From Symbiodinium natans (taxonomy: Eukaryota; Sar; Dinophyceae; Suessiales; Symbiodiniaceae), in the NCBI GenBank assembly GCA_905221605.1, contig CAJNDS010000541.1, positions 52,602 to 116,601 of the forward strand: DNA of 64,000 nucleotides, given 5' to 3'. How positions within the stretch are numbered: the stretch's first letter is position 1; the number at the start of each line of letters is the position of its first letter. The notes beneath the pieces were generated by a model. It was given only the letters and a program-made list of their open reading frames with translations. It was not told the DNA's origin and searched no databases. Positions 1-11,739 of the stretch are shown here, in pieces. The position numbers and the translations under genes were made by a program.

Positions 1-275
1 TGGACAGAATGTGTAGTTTTGTGTCGATTTGCCCCGCCCTCCACGCCCAGGGGGAATAAAAGTTTGCGGTGCGCCCTTTTTCTGCTTAAAAGTTAGCTGG
101 CACAGGCCGGACGGCAGGTGCGGTCTTGCTAACGAGACTGTAGCATGTGGCTGCGCCGTGTTTTGTTCCAACCTGATAGTATGCTCGCTTCCTGCGAAAA
201 AGAGAGAGGGTCGAGTTGCGTGCAGGCTTGTGCAGGCTTTCTTCTCTCCATGTTTGTTTGAGTGCTTGAAGATCT
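1..275. repeat. Dispersed repeat unit with C-rich core, copy 1
   Basis: This stretch is nearly the same as 1980-2262. It holds a C-rich core at 31-48 (GCCCCGCCCTCCACGCCC) followed by GGGGG-AATAAA. The same style of core lies between the terminal repeats of the retroelements at 26-47 kb, so this may be a solo terminal unit. That identity is inferred. No gene is seen. Confidence 0.6.
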
Positions 276-276
276 C

Positions 277-449
277 AAAAGAAGGCGTGAGCGTGTGCGC
301 TGTTTCACGGTCGTGGTAGGGTGGGAGTCCTGCGACTTGAACTAAGAGACTGGGTGCAGAGGCTTTTGATGCAGCAATGCCTGGACCTGCGCGCGCGCGT
401 TGAACACTTGCCCCCAGGCTCATCTGTGTCATGTGTCAAAATGTCGCAC
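277..449. other. Non-coding; piece shared with 59757-59850
   Basis: About 75 bases here (the run through GAGTCCTGCGACTTGAAC) recur near 59757-59850, next to the end of a solo retroelement terminal unit. I see no supported gene. Confidence 0.4.
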
Positions 450-1453
450 GCAGAGTGTCGTCATGGAGCCAGTGACATGATAACTCTTTCGCTTGGGCTA
501 ACAGTGAGTCCACACTTGGACGAGCCTAAACAACTCGCAAGTTCCACACGTCTGTGAGTGCCTGCTTGTGTTGGGTTAGTGCATGCGTGGTTGCACGTGT
601 TGATGTGCCGTTCTCTGCAAGATTGTGACATCACAGCTTGCAAGTAGAATCAAGTAGAGGAAGTAGTGCCCTTTTAGCATTTTGCTTTTCCCACCCACCA
701 CGTCCCTGCAAAATGCGTCGGGCTGGTGCAGGGGGTGAAGGTAGTCCCTGGCCTATGGCCCGCACTGGCGGCTGCAACGCCCTGGGCCGGGAGCTACATG
801 TAAATACTGTAGGGCACTGTAGGGTAGATCCCTCTGAGACTCAAAGGATATTCCCCAGCGTCACCGAAGGAAAAGAAGTGGCACTGTGCTTCTTCTGTAC
901 CTGGTTGCGTCTGCGCAGTCACGTTCAGTTTGGGCCATGTTAGTCTGGAGTGCAGAGTGTCGTCATGGAGCCAGTGACATGATAACTCTTTCACTTGGGC
1001 TAACAGTGAGTCCACACTTGGACGAGCCTAAACAACTCGCAAGTTCCACACGTCTGTGAGTGCCTGTGTTGGGTTAGTGCATGCGTGGTTGCACGTGTTG
1101 ATGTGCCGTTCTCTGCAAGATTGTGACATCACAGCTTGCAAGTAGAATCAAGTAGAGGAAGTAGTGCCCTTTTAGCATTTTGCTTTTCCCGCCCACCACG
1201 TCCCTGCAAAATGCGTCGGGCTGGTGCAGGGGATGAAGGTAGTCCCTGCCCTAGGGCCCGCGCTGGCGGCTGCAACCCCCTGGGCCGGGAGCTACGTGTA
1301 GATACTGTAGGGCACTGTAGGGTAGATCCCTCTGAGACTCAAAGGATATTCCCCAGCGTCACCGAAGGAAAAGAAGTGGCACTGTGCTTCTTCTGTACCT
1401 GGTTGCGTCTGCACAGTCACGTTCAGTTTAGGCCATGTTAGTCTGGAGTGAAG
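450..1453. repeat. Tandem duplication of a ~502-bp unit with hairpin core
   Basis: Two direct copies (450-951 and 952-1453) differ by a few substitutions and a 4-5 base indel. Each contains the inverted repeat GCATTTTGC / GCAAAATGC (678-686 and 708-716 in copy 1) around a C-rich loop (690-706). A related hairpin core lies at about 60450-60485. The short open frames in both copies are the same non-coding repeat read through and are not genes. Confidence 0.8.
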
Positions 1454-1479
1454 GACCTCTTTTGTGGTGTGCACGGGTG

Positions 1480-1705
1480 CGCTGAATGACATGTGCGAGC
1501 GAAACACCGCTGGCACCGCCGCAGTGTTTGCGCTCATGTGTGCAAAAATCTCGTCACAGTTGTGAATTTTTTCAAAGCCCTCCCACTCCGCCCTTATAGA
1601 TGGTGGGGCGCCGGCTGAACGATGCGCAGTTGTACTATTTTCACTTGCACGTGTCATGTTCAGCCAGACGCCGCCTGCCACATGATTGCCATCCTTGGAA
1701 AAGTT
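1480..1705 (-). repeat. Inverted partner of 3290-3520
   Basis: The reverse complement of this stretch matches about 3290-3520. It includes a C-rich core (1578-1594) and the TATAAGGGCGG segment seen on the + strand at about 3395-3405. The opposite orientation suggests two independent insertions of one repeat family. Confidence 0.7.
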
Positions 1706-1979
1706 CGAGGGTTGCGTTGCGTTGCGTAGCGAGATGTCGCGGGGTGCACGCGCGCGTGCAGCAAAGTGGGATCATCTAGCACGGTGAGATAGGTCCCTGC
1801 GGGCAGCAGGACTGGCGTCTGTGTGCGTGTGCTAACGCGCGTTTGTTGTTAGTTGGTTGGGTTGCCTTGTCAATAGAGTGACTGCGTGTTGCGACCACGC
1901 AACGCGTTGTTGTGAATTGCAACACTTTAGCAGCTGTATGTGTGCTCGAGCCGGGTGTCCGAAGTGGCACGGTACAGCA

Positions 1980-2262
1980 CTTGGACAGAACGTGTAGTTT
2001 TGTGTTGATTTTCCCCGCCCTCCACGCCCAGGGGGCATAAAAGTTTGCGGTGCGCCCTTTTTCTGCTTAAAAGTTGGCTGGCACAGGCCGGACGGCAGGT
2101 GCGGTCTTGCTAACGAGACTGTAGCACGTGGCTGCGCCGTGTTTTGTTCCAACCTGATAGTATGCTCGCTTCCTGCGAAAAAAGAAAGAGGGTCGAGTTG
2201 CGTGCAGGCTTGTGCAGGCTTTCTTCTCTCCTTGTTTGTTTGAGTGCTTGAAGATCTCGTAC
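1980..2262. repeat. Dispersed repeat unit with C-rich core, copy 2
   Basis: Second copy of the 1-275 repeat, same orientation, with a few substitutions. Core at 2013-2029. Confidence 0.7.
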
Positions 2263-2999
2263 CGCTGCACGCGTGTGTCCTCAGGTGAGAAGTATGTGCG
2301 TTGCGTGAGGGCTTGTCTTGCTTGTCTTGCGCGTGTTTATGCATGACCTTGGTTGGCGTTTGCGCAACATTGGGGTGGAGTCATGCGAGCGTGGACTGCT
2401 GCAAGCGTTGCCTGTAGATGTGGGAGGGTTGGTTGCCTCGTGCTAGCTAAGCGTTGTCTGAGTACTTTGCTTCTTGCTTGCCGCCTTGAGGAGTTATCTT
2501 TCTTCAGGGTGAGATCTTTTCTAGGGTGAGATGGCATGAGGCTGGTGATCTGTCCGTGTCAAAAGTCAAAAGCGGTTTCCGTGCAAGCTCGCGTGACCTA
2601 TAGCAGATTGAAGCCACGTGCTACGTACTGTAGGAATGATTGCGGCGCATGATTGCGGCGCATTAGTGAAATGTCAAGACGCTGCCAGAGCGCGCCTTGA
2701 AAAACTTCCCTTGTTTGGGGATGACTTTGTGATGGACCGTGAGTGGGCTTTTGATTGCGCTCATTTTCAGGTGGCTGACGTGATGCGTGGACTCGATGTG
2801 CGGGAGAAGCAGGTCGTCCTTGCGTCCCCACTCATCCTGCGGTGAGTGGCTGTTTATTGATGCTTGTTTGCTAGGTTCAGAGCCATGTGCTGGAGTTGCA
2901 GTCCAAGTTAGTGGAGGCCCTCTCTCTGTCCGCGCTGTGCCATGTTCTTGGCGAGAGCTAGGGCGGCTCGGGCTTGCAGAGAAACTTCTATCCTATTCC
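2263..2999. other. No recognisable feature
   Basis: I see only short unsupported frames here, and no repeat partner within the window that I could find. Confidence 0.4.
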
Positions 3000-3180
3000 A
3001 CTTTTCACACGACAATCACGGCAACCCACCACTTACCGAAAGCGACGCAGCAAAGACGAGCCCATCACGTGACCTGACACGCCAAGCAAGAGAGAGAGAC
3101 AACCTACCCAAACAAGGGACTCTATCGGATCCCTCTTTTCGCCCCTCCGGTTCTGTCCGGGTTCGACCCGCAGCAACTCC
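3000..3180 (-). repeat. Dispersed repeat, inverted partner of ~57560-57740
   Basis: The reverse complement matches about 57560-57740, including the GGATCC-centred segment (3130-3145). Part of it (3001-3060) also matches, in reverse, the sequence just after the CT tract at about 6148-6200. Three copies of the same block show it is a dispersed element rather than a gene. Confidence 0.65.
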
Positions 3181-3289
3181 TCTCAATCTAGCGCAACACA
3201 AGAGGGGGGGGGCAGTCCACTTCCTCCAGGCAGGTGGGCGGGAACTTCAAAGACGATATCAGCACACACTGACAGCGACCAACGCTTGA

Positions 3290-3520
3290 ACTTTTCCAAG
3301 GATGGCAATCGTGTGGCAGGCAGCGTCTGGCTGAACATGACATGCGCAAGTGAAAATAGAACAACTGCGCATCGTTCAGTCGGCGCCCCGCCACCTATAA
3401 GGGCGGAGTGGGAGGGCTTTGAAAAAATTCACAACTGTGACGAAATTCTTGCATACATGAGCGCAAACACTGCGGCGGTCCCAGCGGGGTGCTTCGCTCG
3501 TACATGTCATTCAGTGCCCC
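3290..3520 (+). repeat. Inverted partner of 1480-1705
   Basis: See 1480-1705. This copy carries the C-rich core on the minus strand (about 3400-3416). Confidence 0.7.
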
Positions 3521-4357
3521 CGCGCATGCCACGACAAAATGCACATGTCACACGCAGGAAAAGGAGAGTTGGGTGTGGCCGCACCGAGCCAACCGCTACC
3601 CCGACACCAGAGACGCTGCCAAAGCAAGCCATCCCAGAAGCGGCGGAAGTGCCACCTTTCGCCCGACAATTCCTGCTGCACCAAACGCAGGCGCACCACT
3701 ATTGTTTGCAAGATGCGGGGCACAGCCATCCGCGGCAGAACTGAACGGTGCCAACAGCCGCTCAGTAGCAGGGGTGGGTGTGTGGGAAAGCTGAAGTGAG
3801 TCAGCCTGTGAACAAGGAGCAGCACTAACAGCTACGCACTGCAGCTGCGCCACTCAAGACAGGATCAGGAGGGAGAGACGGGGTTGCTGTTCCTGCCTAC
3901 CCCAACCAGCCGTACAAGGCTGAACGGAGATCTTGCCTCGCCGGAAATCACTTAGAGGGCTGCCGTGCGCCGAGAACCCCTTCTGGTAGTTGGTATGCCT
4001 GCGTACAGCGTCAGCTTGCACATGCACCGTACACTCACAACTGCAGCCGTTTTCATTGCAGAAATTTCTGCAGTAGTCGCATATTTCTGCGCCCGCCCAG
4101 CCCGCCCTGAGGGGCAGTTACCGGTGCCCCAAGTGGCTTTCGTGTAAGGGAGCGGTGATTGGGAGAAGCGATTGGGCTGCGGCCCCTTTCTTGTGTGCAC
4201 ACTCATTGAAAAGAGGCGTGCAGTCTGTGTGCGTTCACCTTATGCCTATGACACCCAAAGCTGAAAAGGGCCTGCGCCAGCCTTTATGACTAGAGGTTAG
4301 CCCACCCTTGCGCGAGACGCAGCAGGCTCAAACGCTTTGGCTTGCAAGTAAGCAAGC
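3521..4357. other. Non-coding, one C-rich core
   Basis: Only short overlapping frames occur. A C-rich core lies at 4091-4108, flanked by CTGC/GCAG, and again resembles the centre of a solo terminal unit. No gene is supported. Confidence 0.35.
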
Positions 4358-4806
4358 GAGGTGCGCGCGTGCGTGCATCCAAGTGAGATCTGAGCGACGT
4401 GGCGACGTGTGTAGTTGAGTGTTGCGTGGTCCTGCGTTGACGCTGAGTGTCATGCTGCAGCAACCGTGCTCTCAGGGGGCCTGTGTGTTGCGGGGGCAAG
4501 TGTGTGGGGTTGCTTGGGATCTGTTCCAAGTTGCGGTTGGGCTAGTGTGGTGTCGTACTGTAGTGCGACCGCAGCCCATTTTCGACTTTCCCACCCTCCA
4601 CAACCCTCGAAAATAGGGCAGGGGGGGTTCTAGTGCGACTGGACCTGGCCAGTGTGCCCGGTTGTCGAGGGGGACGCGTGCGCCTCCCTGGGTTGTCGTA
4701 CTGGTTTGTCTAGAATGATTGTGATCTAGACGTTCGTCCACCTTTCTGCAAAACAGGTAAAAGAGTCTCGGCGGGCAGGGTGGGCTTGATGGTTTGTCTC
4801 AGTACA
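4358..4806 (+). repeat. Putative solo terminal unit (partner of 58617-59576)
   Basis: This unit matches the sequence between about 58617 and 59576 except for a ~467-base insert in that copy. It contains the inverted repeat TTTTCGA/TCGAAAA (4579-4585, 4607-4613) around a C-rich core (4590-4606). A further piece recurs near 63217-63320. Its size and central core fit an A-core-B unit of a tyrosine-recombinase retroelement, which is inferred from the complete elements at 26-47 kb. Confidence 0.6.
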
Positions 4807-4887
4807 GGGAAGATACCAACGATTACCAACGTGTGGTCGACACCCCTACCCCATCAACCCCTGACCACTTCTTTGATCTGTTTTCCA

Positions 4888-5304
4888 ATGGTGGAGCCGT
4901 TGTTGCGCAAACATGAACTAGCTGACGTGTCTGTTAAGCAACTCTGTCGGAGACTTTTGGATGTTCCTGTCGCGAGGCTGAATGTCGTATTATTGAAGAA
5001 ACGTTGCGGAAAGCTTTGGGAACTGATGAAGCGTAAGGAGAGACAGGCTCGAAGACAACCTGTTGCCAAGGGCTCCGAGACAGCTCTGCTACTTTCTGCA
5101 AACTGCCGCCCACAGTGCAATGCTGGCATTTTTTCCGCGCGGTGCGTGCGTGCGTGTCTAAGTAGCAAGCATTATGTGTGCGGAGGGTTTGTCTTGCGTT
5201 TGGGGCTTTTGCGCAAGAGTGGACGTCACGCTTGTTGTGTACTGCTGCAAGTGCGTGGCTCCTCCAGCAAAGCTTGTTGCTGCAGGAGGGTGTCAGCTTC
5301 TTGA
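4888..5304 (+). CDS. Unassigned ORF, possible gene fragment
   Basis: This is an ATG-initiated frame of 138 codons, rich in Leu, Arg, Lys and Cys, and not built from a visible repeat. The first ~60 residues look helical and basic (segments such as VKQLCRRLLDVP and KLWELMKRKERQARR). I recognise no family and see no clear splice or promoter signal. It may be an exon fragment or a chance frame in repeat-rich DNA. Confidence 0.2.
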   Translation: MVEPLLRKHELADVSVKQLCRRLLDVPVARLNVVLLKKRCGKLWELMKRKERQARRQPVAKGSETALLLSANCRPQCNAGIFSARCVRACLSSKHYVCGGFVLRLGLLRKSGRHACCVLLQVRGSSSKACCCRRVSAS

Positions 5305-5394
5305 AAGTTGAGGGTTGGGTAAGAAGGAAAGCGCTGTGCGTTTGTGAAGCACTTGCATTCTGGTCCTTTGGTTCGGTTCTGCTGCGTAGCTAAG

Positions 5395-5800
5395 GAGAGA
5401 AAGATATGAGGGGAAAGGAGGGGTTCAGAAAAGGAGGCGAAAGGGAAAGAGAGGCAGCGAAAGATAGATCCAGACAGAGAGTAAGACAAGAGAGGAAAAA
5501 CCGAGAAGGAAGAGAAGAGAGAGAGGGGGATAGAGCGAGAAGACAAGATAGAAATGGATAGAGAGCAAGAGAGAGCGAGAGCAGAGACGAGCAGAACACA
5601 CGACCACCAAGGAGAGTCTGTTAAAGCGATAGAGAAAGAGGGTAGAGAAGAGAGAGAGAGAGAGAGGAGAGCGAGATCACGAGAGACAAAAAAACAGATA
5701 AATTTTTTCAAGGGAGAGAGGAGAATGTCGAGAGCGAGAGAGAAAGAGGAGGAGAGCAGAGATGGGAGCGGGAAGAAGAGAGAGAGAAGTATGATCAAAC
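5395..5800. repeat. Purine-rich (GA)n-like tract
   Basis: Irregular GAGAGA-rich sequence on the + strand. It is followed after about 60 bases of AT-rich DNA by a CT-rich tract (5862-6143). Together they form an imperfect inverted repeat that could fold into a long hairpin or triplex. The reading frames through it are artefacts of low complexity. Confidence 0.85.
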
Positions 5801-5861
5801 ATCGAATAATCTCGCGCTATAGATATCTATCATGTATAGCTGTATATCATGGATCTGTCTA

Positions 5862-6146
<285 letters not shown>

Positions 6147-6229
6147 CTTCTTTGCTGCGTCGCTTTTGGTAAGCGGTGATTGTCGCGTGGCAAGTGCGAA
6201 GTGGCCGGACAATGAGGCATGTTTATGCT

Positions 6230-6600
6230 TGAAGCTGTGTGGCTGAAGGACAGTGATCTTTGTTTGGCCGGTGTGTAGACCGGGAGCAGAGTGTGGGAGC
6301 CGCCCTGATTTTCGATCTCCCGCCCGCCCTTGCCCGATCGAAAATCTGGGGCAGGGGCCACCGTTTGTCAGCGACAGGCTGATGGGGGGATACATTTCTG
6401 TCAGCGCGCGGCTGATGCATCGTTTGTCAGCTCTTAAGCTGATGTTACATGTTGGCTAAGCAGGGCTTTTAGCCATGCTGTCAGTGTAGATTCTGGCTGT
6501 TTCTACCACCACCTTTCAAAAAGAGAGAGCGTTGCGTGCAGTGGTCTTGTGCTGGGCTAAGGGTGTCTGTTGTGTTCAGGGTCCGGATTCGGTAGGATCC
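6230..6600 (+). repeat. Dispersed repeat with hairpin cluster (partner of ~57855-58215)
   Basis: Nearly identical to about 57855-58215. It contains the inverted repeat GATTTTCGATC / GATCGAAAATC (6307-6317, 6336-6346) around a C-rich core (6319-6335). Three small TCAGC...GCTGA stem-loops follow (about 6367-6440), then a GGCTAA...TTAGCC hairpin (about 6454-6476). The repeated stem-loops look like RNA-level structure of a mobile element, which is inferred. Confidence 0.65.
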
Positions 6601-7626
<1,026 letters not shown>

Positions 7627-7649
7627 CTGGCACACCGCTGTACATGCGG

Positions 7650-8852
7650 TGTGTGGCACACCGCTGTACATGCGGACTTTCGTGAACAAGCAGGAGCATG
7701 TTGTGATGATGATGAAGTTCGTGATTTTGAGTACATCAACATGTTTTAGTTCGGAAATCAGCAGGGGGCAGGAGCACCTTGATCAGACTCCTGCCAACGA
7801 AGACGTTGATCAAGGTGGTGATGCATCCAGGGACGCCTGGGTGTGTACCTGCAGTGATATGTGATGTACTGCATTATCCTCGCTGTGCATTGGTACCGTT
7901 CTCGCTGTTGTTCAACTACCTCAACCACAACGCAGTTTTCAACATGGATTTCGTATTTTGCTTGGCATGTGGGTGAATTCTTCGAGCCGTGAGCATGACA
8001 TACCCCAAACCCCAGAAGACCTCGAGCCCATCAAGCTTGAGTGGAATGTGATGCTGCTAACTAGTGTGATGTGCACAGCAGAGCAGCTGAGCAGAACTGC
8101 GTGAGCATGTCGTTTGAGCATGTTGATGGAGCATGTCCAGCGAACGAGCATGAACATGGATGAGAGCATGGAGAAGGTTCGGAACATGAGTGTTAGAGCA
8201 TCTGAGCATGAACTGTGGAGCATCTGAGTGTGATGAGCAGAGATGTGTGAGCACGAAGTAGGGAACTTCTGAGCCTAAATTGTGGAGCATCTGAGCGCGA
8301 TGAGTAGAATTGTGTGAGCATGAAATGCGGAATCTCGGAGCATAAATTGCGGAGCATCTGAGCGTGATGAGCAGAGTTGCGGGAGCATGAAGTGTGAAGC
8401 GTCAGAGCATGAATTGTGGAGCATCTGAACGTGATGAGCAGAGTTGTGTGAGCATGAATTGTGGAGCATCAGAGCATGAATTGTGGAGCATCTGAGCGTG
8501 GTGAGTAGAGTTGTGTGAGCATGAATTGTGGAGCATCAGAGCATGAATTGTGGAGCATCTGAGCGTGATGAGCAGAGTTGTGTGAGCATGAATTGTGGAG
8601 CATCAGAGCATGAATTGTGGAGCATCTGAGCGTGATGAGCACAGTTGTGGGAGCATGTCAAGCGAGTATGGAGCATGTTTTGATTGCAGAAGACCCTAAA
8701 CCCTATATGATATGTCATATAAACCTTCATTCGCGACCCTTCTACCTCATCACTTGCGGGCTCATCCACTACCTCTTGCTCGAGCATCTCTACCTTCGGA
8801 GCATCTCCATCTACCAGTTTATGTGGAAGCACTAAAACAAAAAGTGTGTTAT
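7650..8852. repeat. Segmental duplication, copy 1
   Basis: About 1.2 kb is nearly identical to 54137-55330, with single-base differences such as one at about 7805. Copy 1 is preceded by a (TG)n tract while copy 2 is followed by one. It contains the 67-bp tandem array at about 8060-8665. No gene is supported. Confidence 0.9.
8060..8665. repeat. 67-bp tandem repeat (GAGCATGAATTGTGG type)
   Basis: Successive GAGTTG marks at 8441, 8508 and 8575 give a 67-base period, and each unit has two related halves of 31 and 36 bases. The array is duplicated at about 54540-55140. Neighbouring units are close to identical, so there is no CRISPR-like repeat and spacer structure. Confidence 0.85.
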
Positions 8853-9289
8853 ACAGCCAGCCCGCCCTCGCCTTGGGCCGCGGGTGTAGGTGGAGCCTCG
8901 CTCCTACGCGTTCATGCTGCCTATGTTAGTCTTCACTTCGGTGCGGACGCACAGGATAATCCAAAAATGTGAGCTCACCTGGCGAGTGAGAATGAAAAGT
9001 CCTATCGTTTTCGATGCACTAGTAACATGCCGGGCCCATTAATGTGGGTGCCAACGATGCTCAGCAAGACGGCCGGCGTGCCGTATGTTCCTCGATTGTT
9101 ACTCGTGAACCAGCCCCCGGCATGATTGGCAACATTCTCTTTTTGTTTGGTTTCGCTACCACAATGGTTTACATAGGACAAAGTAGTTGATCTTGCTTTG
9201 CCCTGACGAACCGCGCGCGACTCATGGACGGCTACCAGAGACCACGACAGGGATGGCAATGGCAACCTCCACCTCCTCCGGCCAGAGTC
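8853..9289. other. Non-coding junction into the satellite
   Basis: A C-rich core (8860-8877) follows directly after the duplicated block. At 9224 a short frame (MDGYQRPRQGWQWQP...) runs into a stop as the satellite begins. It could be the decayed start of the gene that gave rise to the repeat array, but this is weak. Confidence 0.3.
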
Positions 9290-11148
9290 TGACGTTTGCC
9301 TGGAAGCTTGCAGTCCTTGAGCTTCGGGTACGCTTGCAACCAGAGCTTGGAGAATGTGACGTTCGCCTGGCAACTTGCAGTTCTTGAGGTTCGTGACGTT
9401 GGCCTGGCAGCTTGCAGTCCTTGAGCTTCGGGTGCGCTTACAACCAGAGCTTAGAGAGTCTTACGTTGCCTGGCAGCTTGCAATCCTTGAGCTTCGGGTA
9501 CGCTTACAACCAGATCTTGGAGAATGTGACGTTTGCCCGGCAGTTTGCAGTCCTTGCGATTCGTGACGTTTGCCTGGCAGCTTGCAGTGCTTGAGCTTCG
9601 GGTACGCATGCAACTAGAGCTCGGAAAGTGTGACGTTTGCCTGGCAGCTTGCAGCCCCTGAGCTACGGGTACGCTTGCAACCAATTCTTGGAGAATGTGA
9701 CGTTTGCCCGGCAGGTTGCGGTCCTTGAGCTTCGTGACGTGTGCCAGGCAGCCTGCAGTCCTTGAGCTTCGGGTACGCTTACAACCAGAGCTTGGAGAAT
9801 GTGACGTTTGCCTGGCAGCTTGCAGTCCTTGAGGCAACCAGAGCTTGGAGAGTGTGACGTTTGCCTGGCAGCTTGCAGTCCTTGAGATTCGTGACGTTTG
9901 CCTGGCAGCTTGCAGTCCTTGAGCTTCGGGTACGCTTACAACCAAAGCTTAGAGAGTATGGCGCTTGCCCGGCAGCTTGCAGTCCTTGAGTTCCGGGTGC
10001 GCTTACAATCAGAGCTTACGTTTGCCTGGCAGCTTGGCGGAGACCCAGTTGCCCAACACCTTGGACCTGAATGTGACGTTTGCCTGGCAGCTTGCAGTCC
10101 CTGAGTTGCGTGACGTTTGCCTGGCAGCTTGCAGTCCTTGAGCTTCGGGCACGCTTACAACCGGCACGCTTGCAACCACACCTACCCCACACCCTTTCCC
10201 CCCACCACGTCACAGGAACATGCCCGTCAATTTCTGAGACCCTATCCCACCCCCTTTCCCCCACCACGTCCGCTTTTCAAAACAGCTTGCAGTCCTTGAG
10301 CTTCGGGTGCACCTACAACCAGAACTTGCAGAATGTGACGTTCGCCTGGCAACTTGCAGTCCTTGAGCTTCGTGATGTTCGCATGGCGGCTTGCAGTCCT
10401 CGAGCTTCGGATACGTTTGCGACCAGAGCTTGGAGAGTGTGACGTTTGCCTGGCACCTTGCAGTCCATGAGCTTCGGGTACACTTACAACCAAAGCTTGG
10501 ATGATGTGACGTTTGCCTGACAGCCTGCAGTCCTTGAGCTTCGTGACGTTTGCCTGGCAGCTTGCAATCCTTGAGCTTCGGGCACGCTTACAACCAGAGC
10601 TTGGATGATGTGACGTTTGCATGACAGCTTGCAGTCCTTGAACTTCGTGACGTTTGCCTGGCAGCTTGCAATCCTTGAGCTTCGGGCACGCTTACAAGCA
10701 GAGCTGGGAGTTTGTGACGTTTGCCTGGCAGCTTGCAGTCCTTGAGCTTCTGGTACGCTTGCAACCAGAGCTTGGAGAATGTGACGTTTGCCTGGCAGCT
10801 TGCGGTCCTTGAGCATCTAGTACGCTTACAACCAGAACTTGGAGAATATGACGTTTGCCTGGCAGCTTGCAGTCCTTGTGTGACGTTTACCTGGCAGTTT
10901 GCAGTCCGTGAATTTCGGGTATGCCTACAACCAGAATTTGGACAATGTGACGTTTGCCTGGCAACTTGCAGTCCTTGAGCTTCGTAACGTTTGCCTGGCG
11001 GCTCGTAGTCCTTGAGATCAGTGCGATGCTTGCCTGGCAGCTTGCCGCTTCGGGCACGCTTACAACCAGAGCTTGGAGAACGTGACGTTTGCCCGGCAGC
11101 TTGCAGTCCTTGAGCTTCGTTTTCGCTTACAACCAGAGCTTCGACAAT
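9290..11148 (+). repeat. LRR/FNIP-derived satellite array, segment 1
   Basis: Tandem units read, in the right frame, as the leucine-rich repeat LPGSLQSLSFG-YAYNQSLENVT (22 codons, 66 bases). Most units have an extra T at the GTGACG-TTTGCC junction, making them 67 bases and shifting the frame at every repeat. One junction near 9466 lacks the extra T and stays open across two units. Shortened ~36-base units also occur. The array is split at 11148/25121 by a DNA transposon. It is a decayed coding repeat turned satellite, and its short frames are not genes. Confidence 0.85.
11141..11148. repeat. Target-site duplication, left (TCGACAAT)
   Basis: TCGACAAT lies directly before the left inverted repeat and again directly after the right one (25121-25128). 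The uninterrupted paralogous array at 47828-47835 contains it once, followed by the sequence found right of the transposon. Confidence 0.95.
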
Positions 11149-11174
11149 TATGGTGGTTGCCCCTGCGACCGGGT
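11149..11174 (+). repeat. Terminal inverted repeat, left
   Basis: Begins TATGGTGGTTGCCC and ends GACCGGGT. It pairs with 25095-25120 with four central mismatches (CTGC against TAAT in the inverted sense). Confidence 0.93.
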
Positions 11175-11739
11175 GCGCCAACTCATTTGAGGGTTCGAGG
11201 GGGGTTCAGCCTTGCAAGCCGTTTTTACTTGAAATCATGGCTTGATTTTCGTTGTCCGCCAGCTCGGGTTTTGGGCATGGTTACAGTCTGCCAGACTATG
11301 TGTTTCCGATGGTGGGTTTCCCGATGTAGCTGTCACAGGCTCATGAGTACAAATTTCGTGCAAAAGAAACAGCCACCTGTCTGGGAGATGTTCACATGAT
11401 TTGTTTTTGCCACAAGGAAAGTGTCCACCCAGCATTTCTCCCTAAACCGGTTGAACCCACAACTCCTGATGAGCTTAAGACCCAACCCCCGAAATTCGCT
11501 GAGTAGTGGCTCGAAAGGCACACGTTCCCTGCTTCAAGTTGTTATAAAACCACACAGGCGGCCCTGAAGTCTCAACCCTAAGACATGTACCCTGCAACTT
11601 GAGAAGAACCCTAAAGCCTGAACCCTCCACTTCCTAAACCCCCAAACCCTAAAGCCTAAACCGTAAACCCTAATGGCGGAATAGTTGTTTGAGATGTTGT
11701 TGACAGCAGTTTGTTTTTGCAGCTCTAGCTTAGCAGACC
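11175..11739. other. 5' subterminal region with degenerate CCCTAAA motifs
   Basis: Non-coding. Several AACCCTAA / CCCTAAAGCC motifs occur between about 11570 and 11675. A pyrimidine tract ending in TTTTTGCAG (about 11709-11722) lies 17 bases before the first ATG and is a plausible (trans-)splice acceptor. Confidence 0.6.

Noticed and set aside
8060-8665. CRISPR array
   Set aside because: Whole 67-base units are repeated with no unique spacers, and the genome style is eukaryotic.
9375-11181. Many 60-200-codon frames in the LRR satellite as genes
   Set aside because: Each unit shifts frame by one base. The frames are phase changes within a 67-base repeat, and similar frames appear on both strands.
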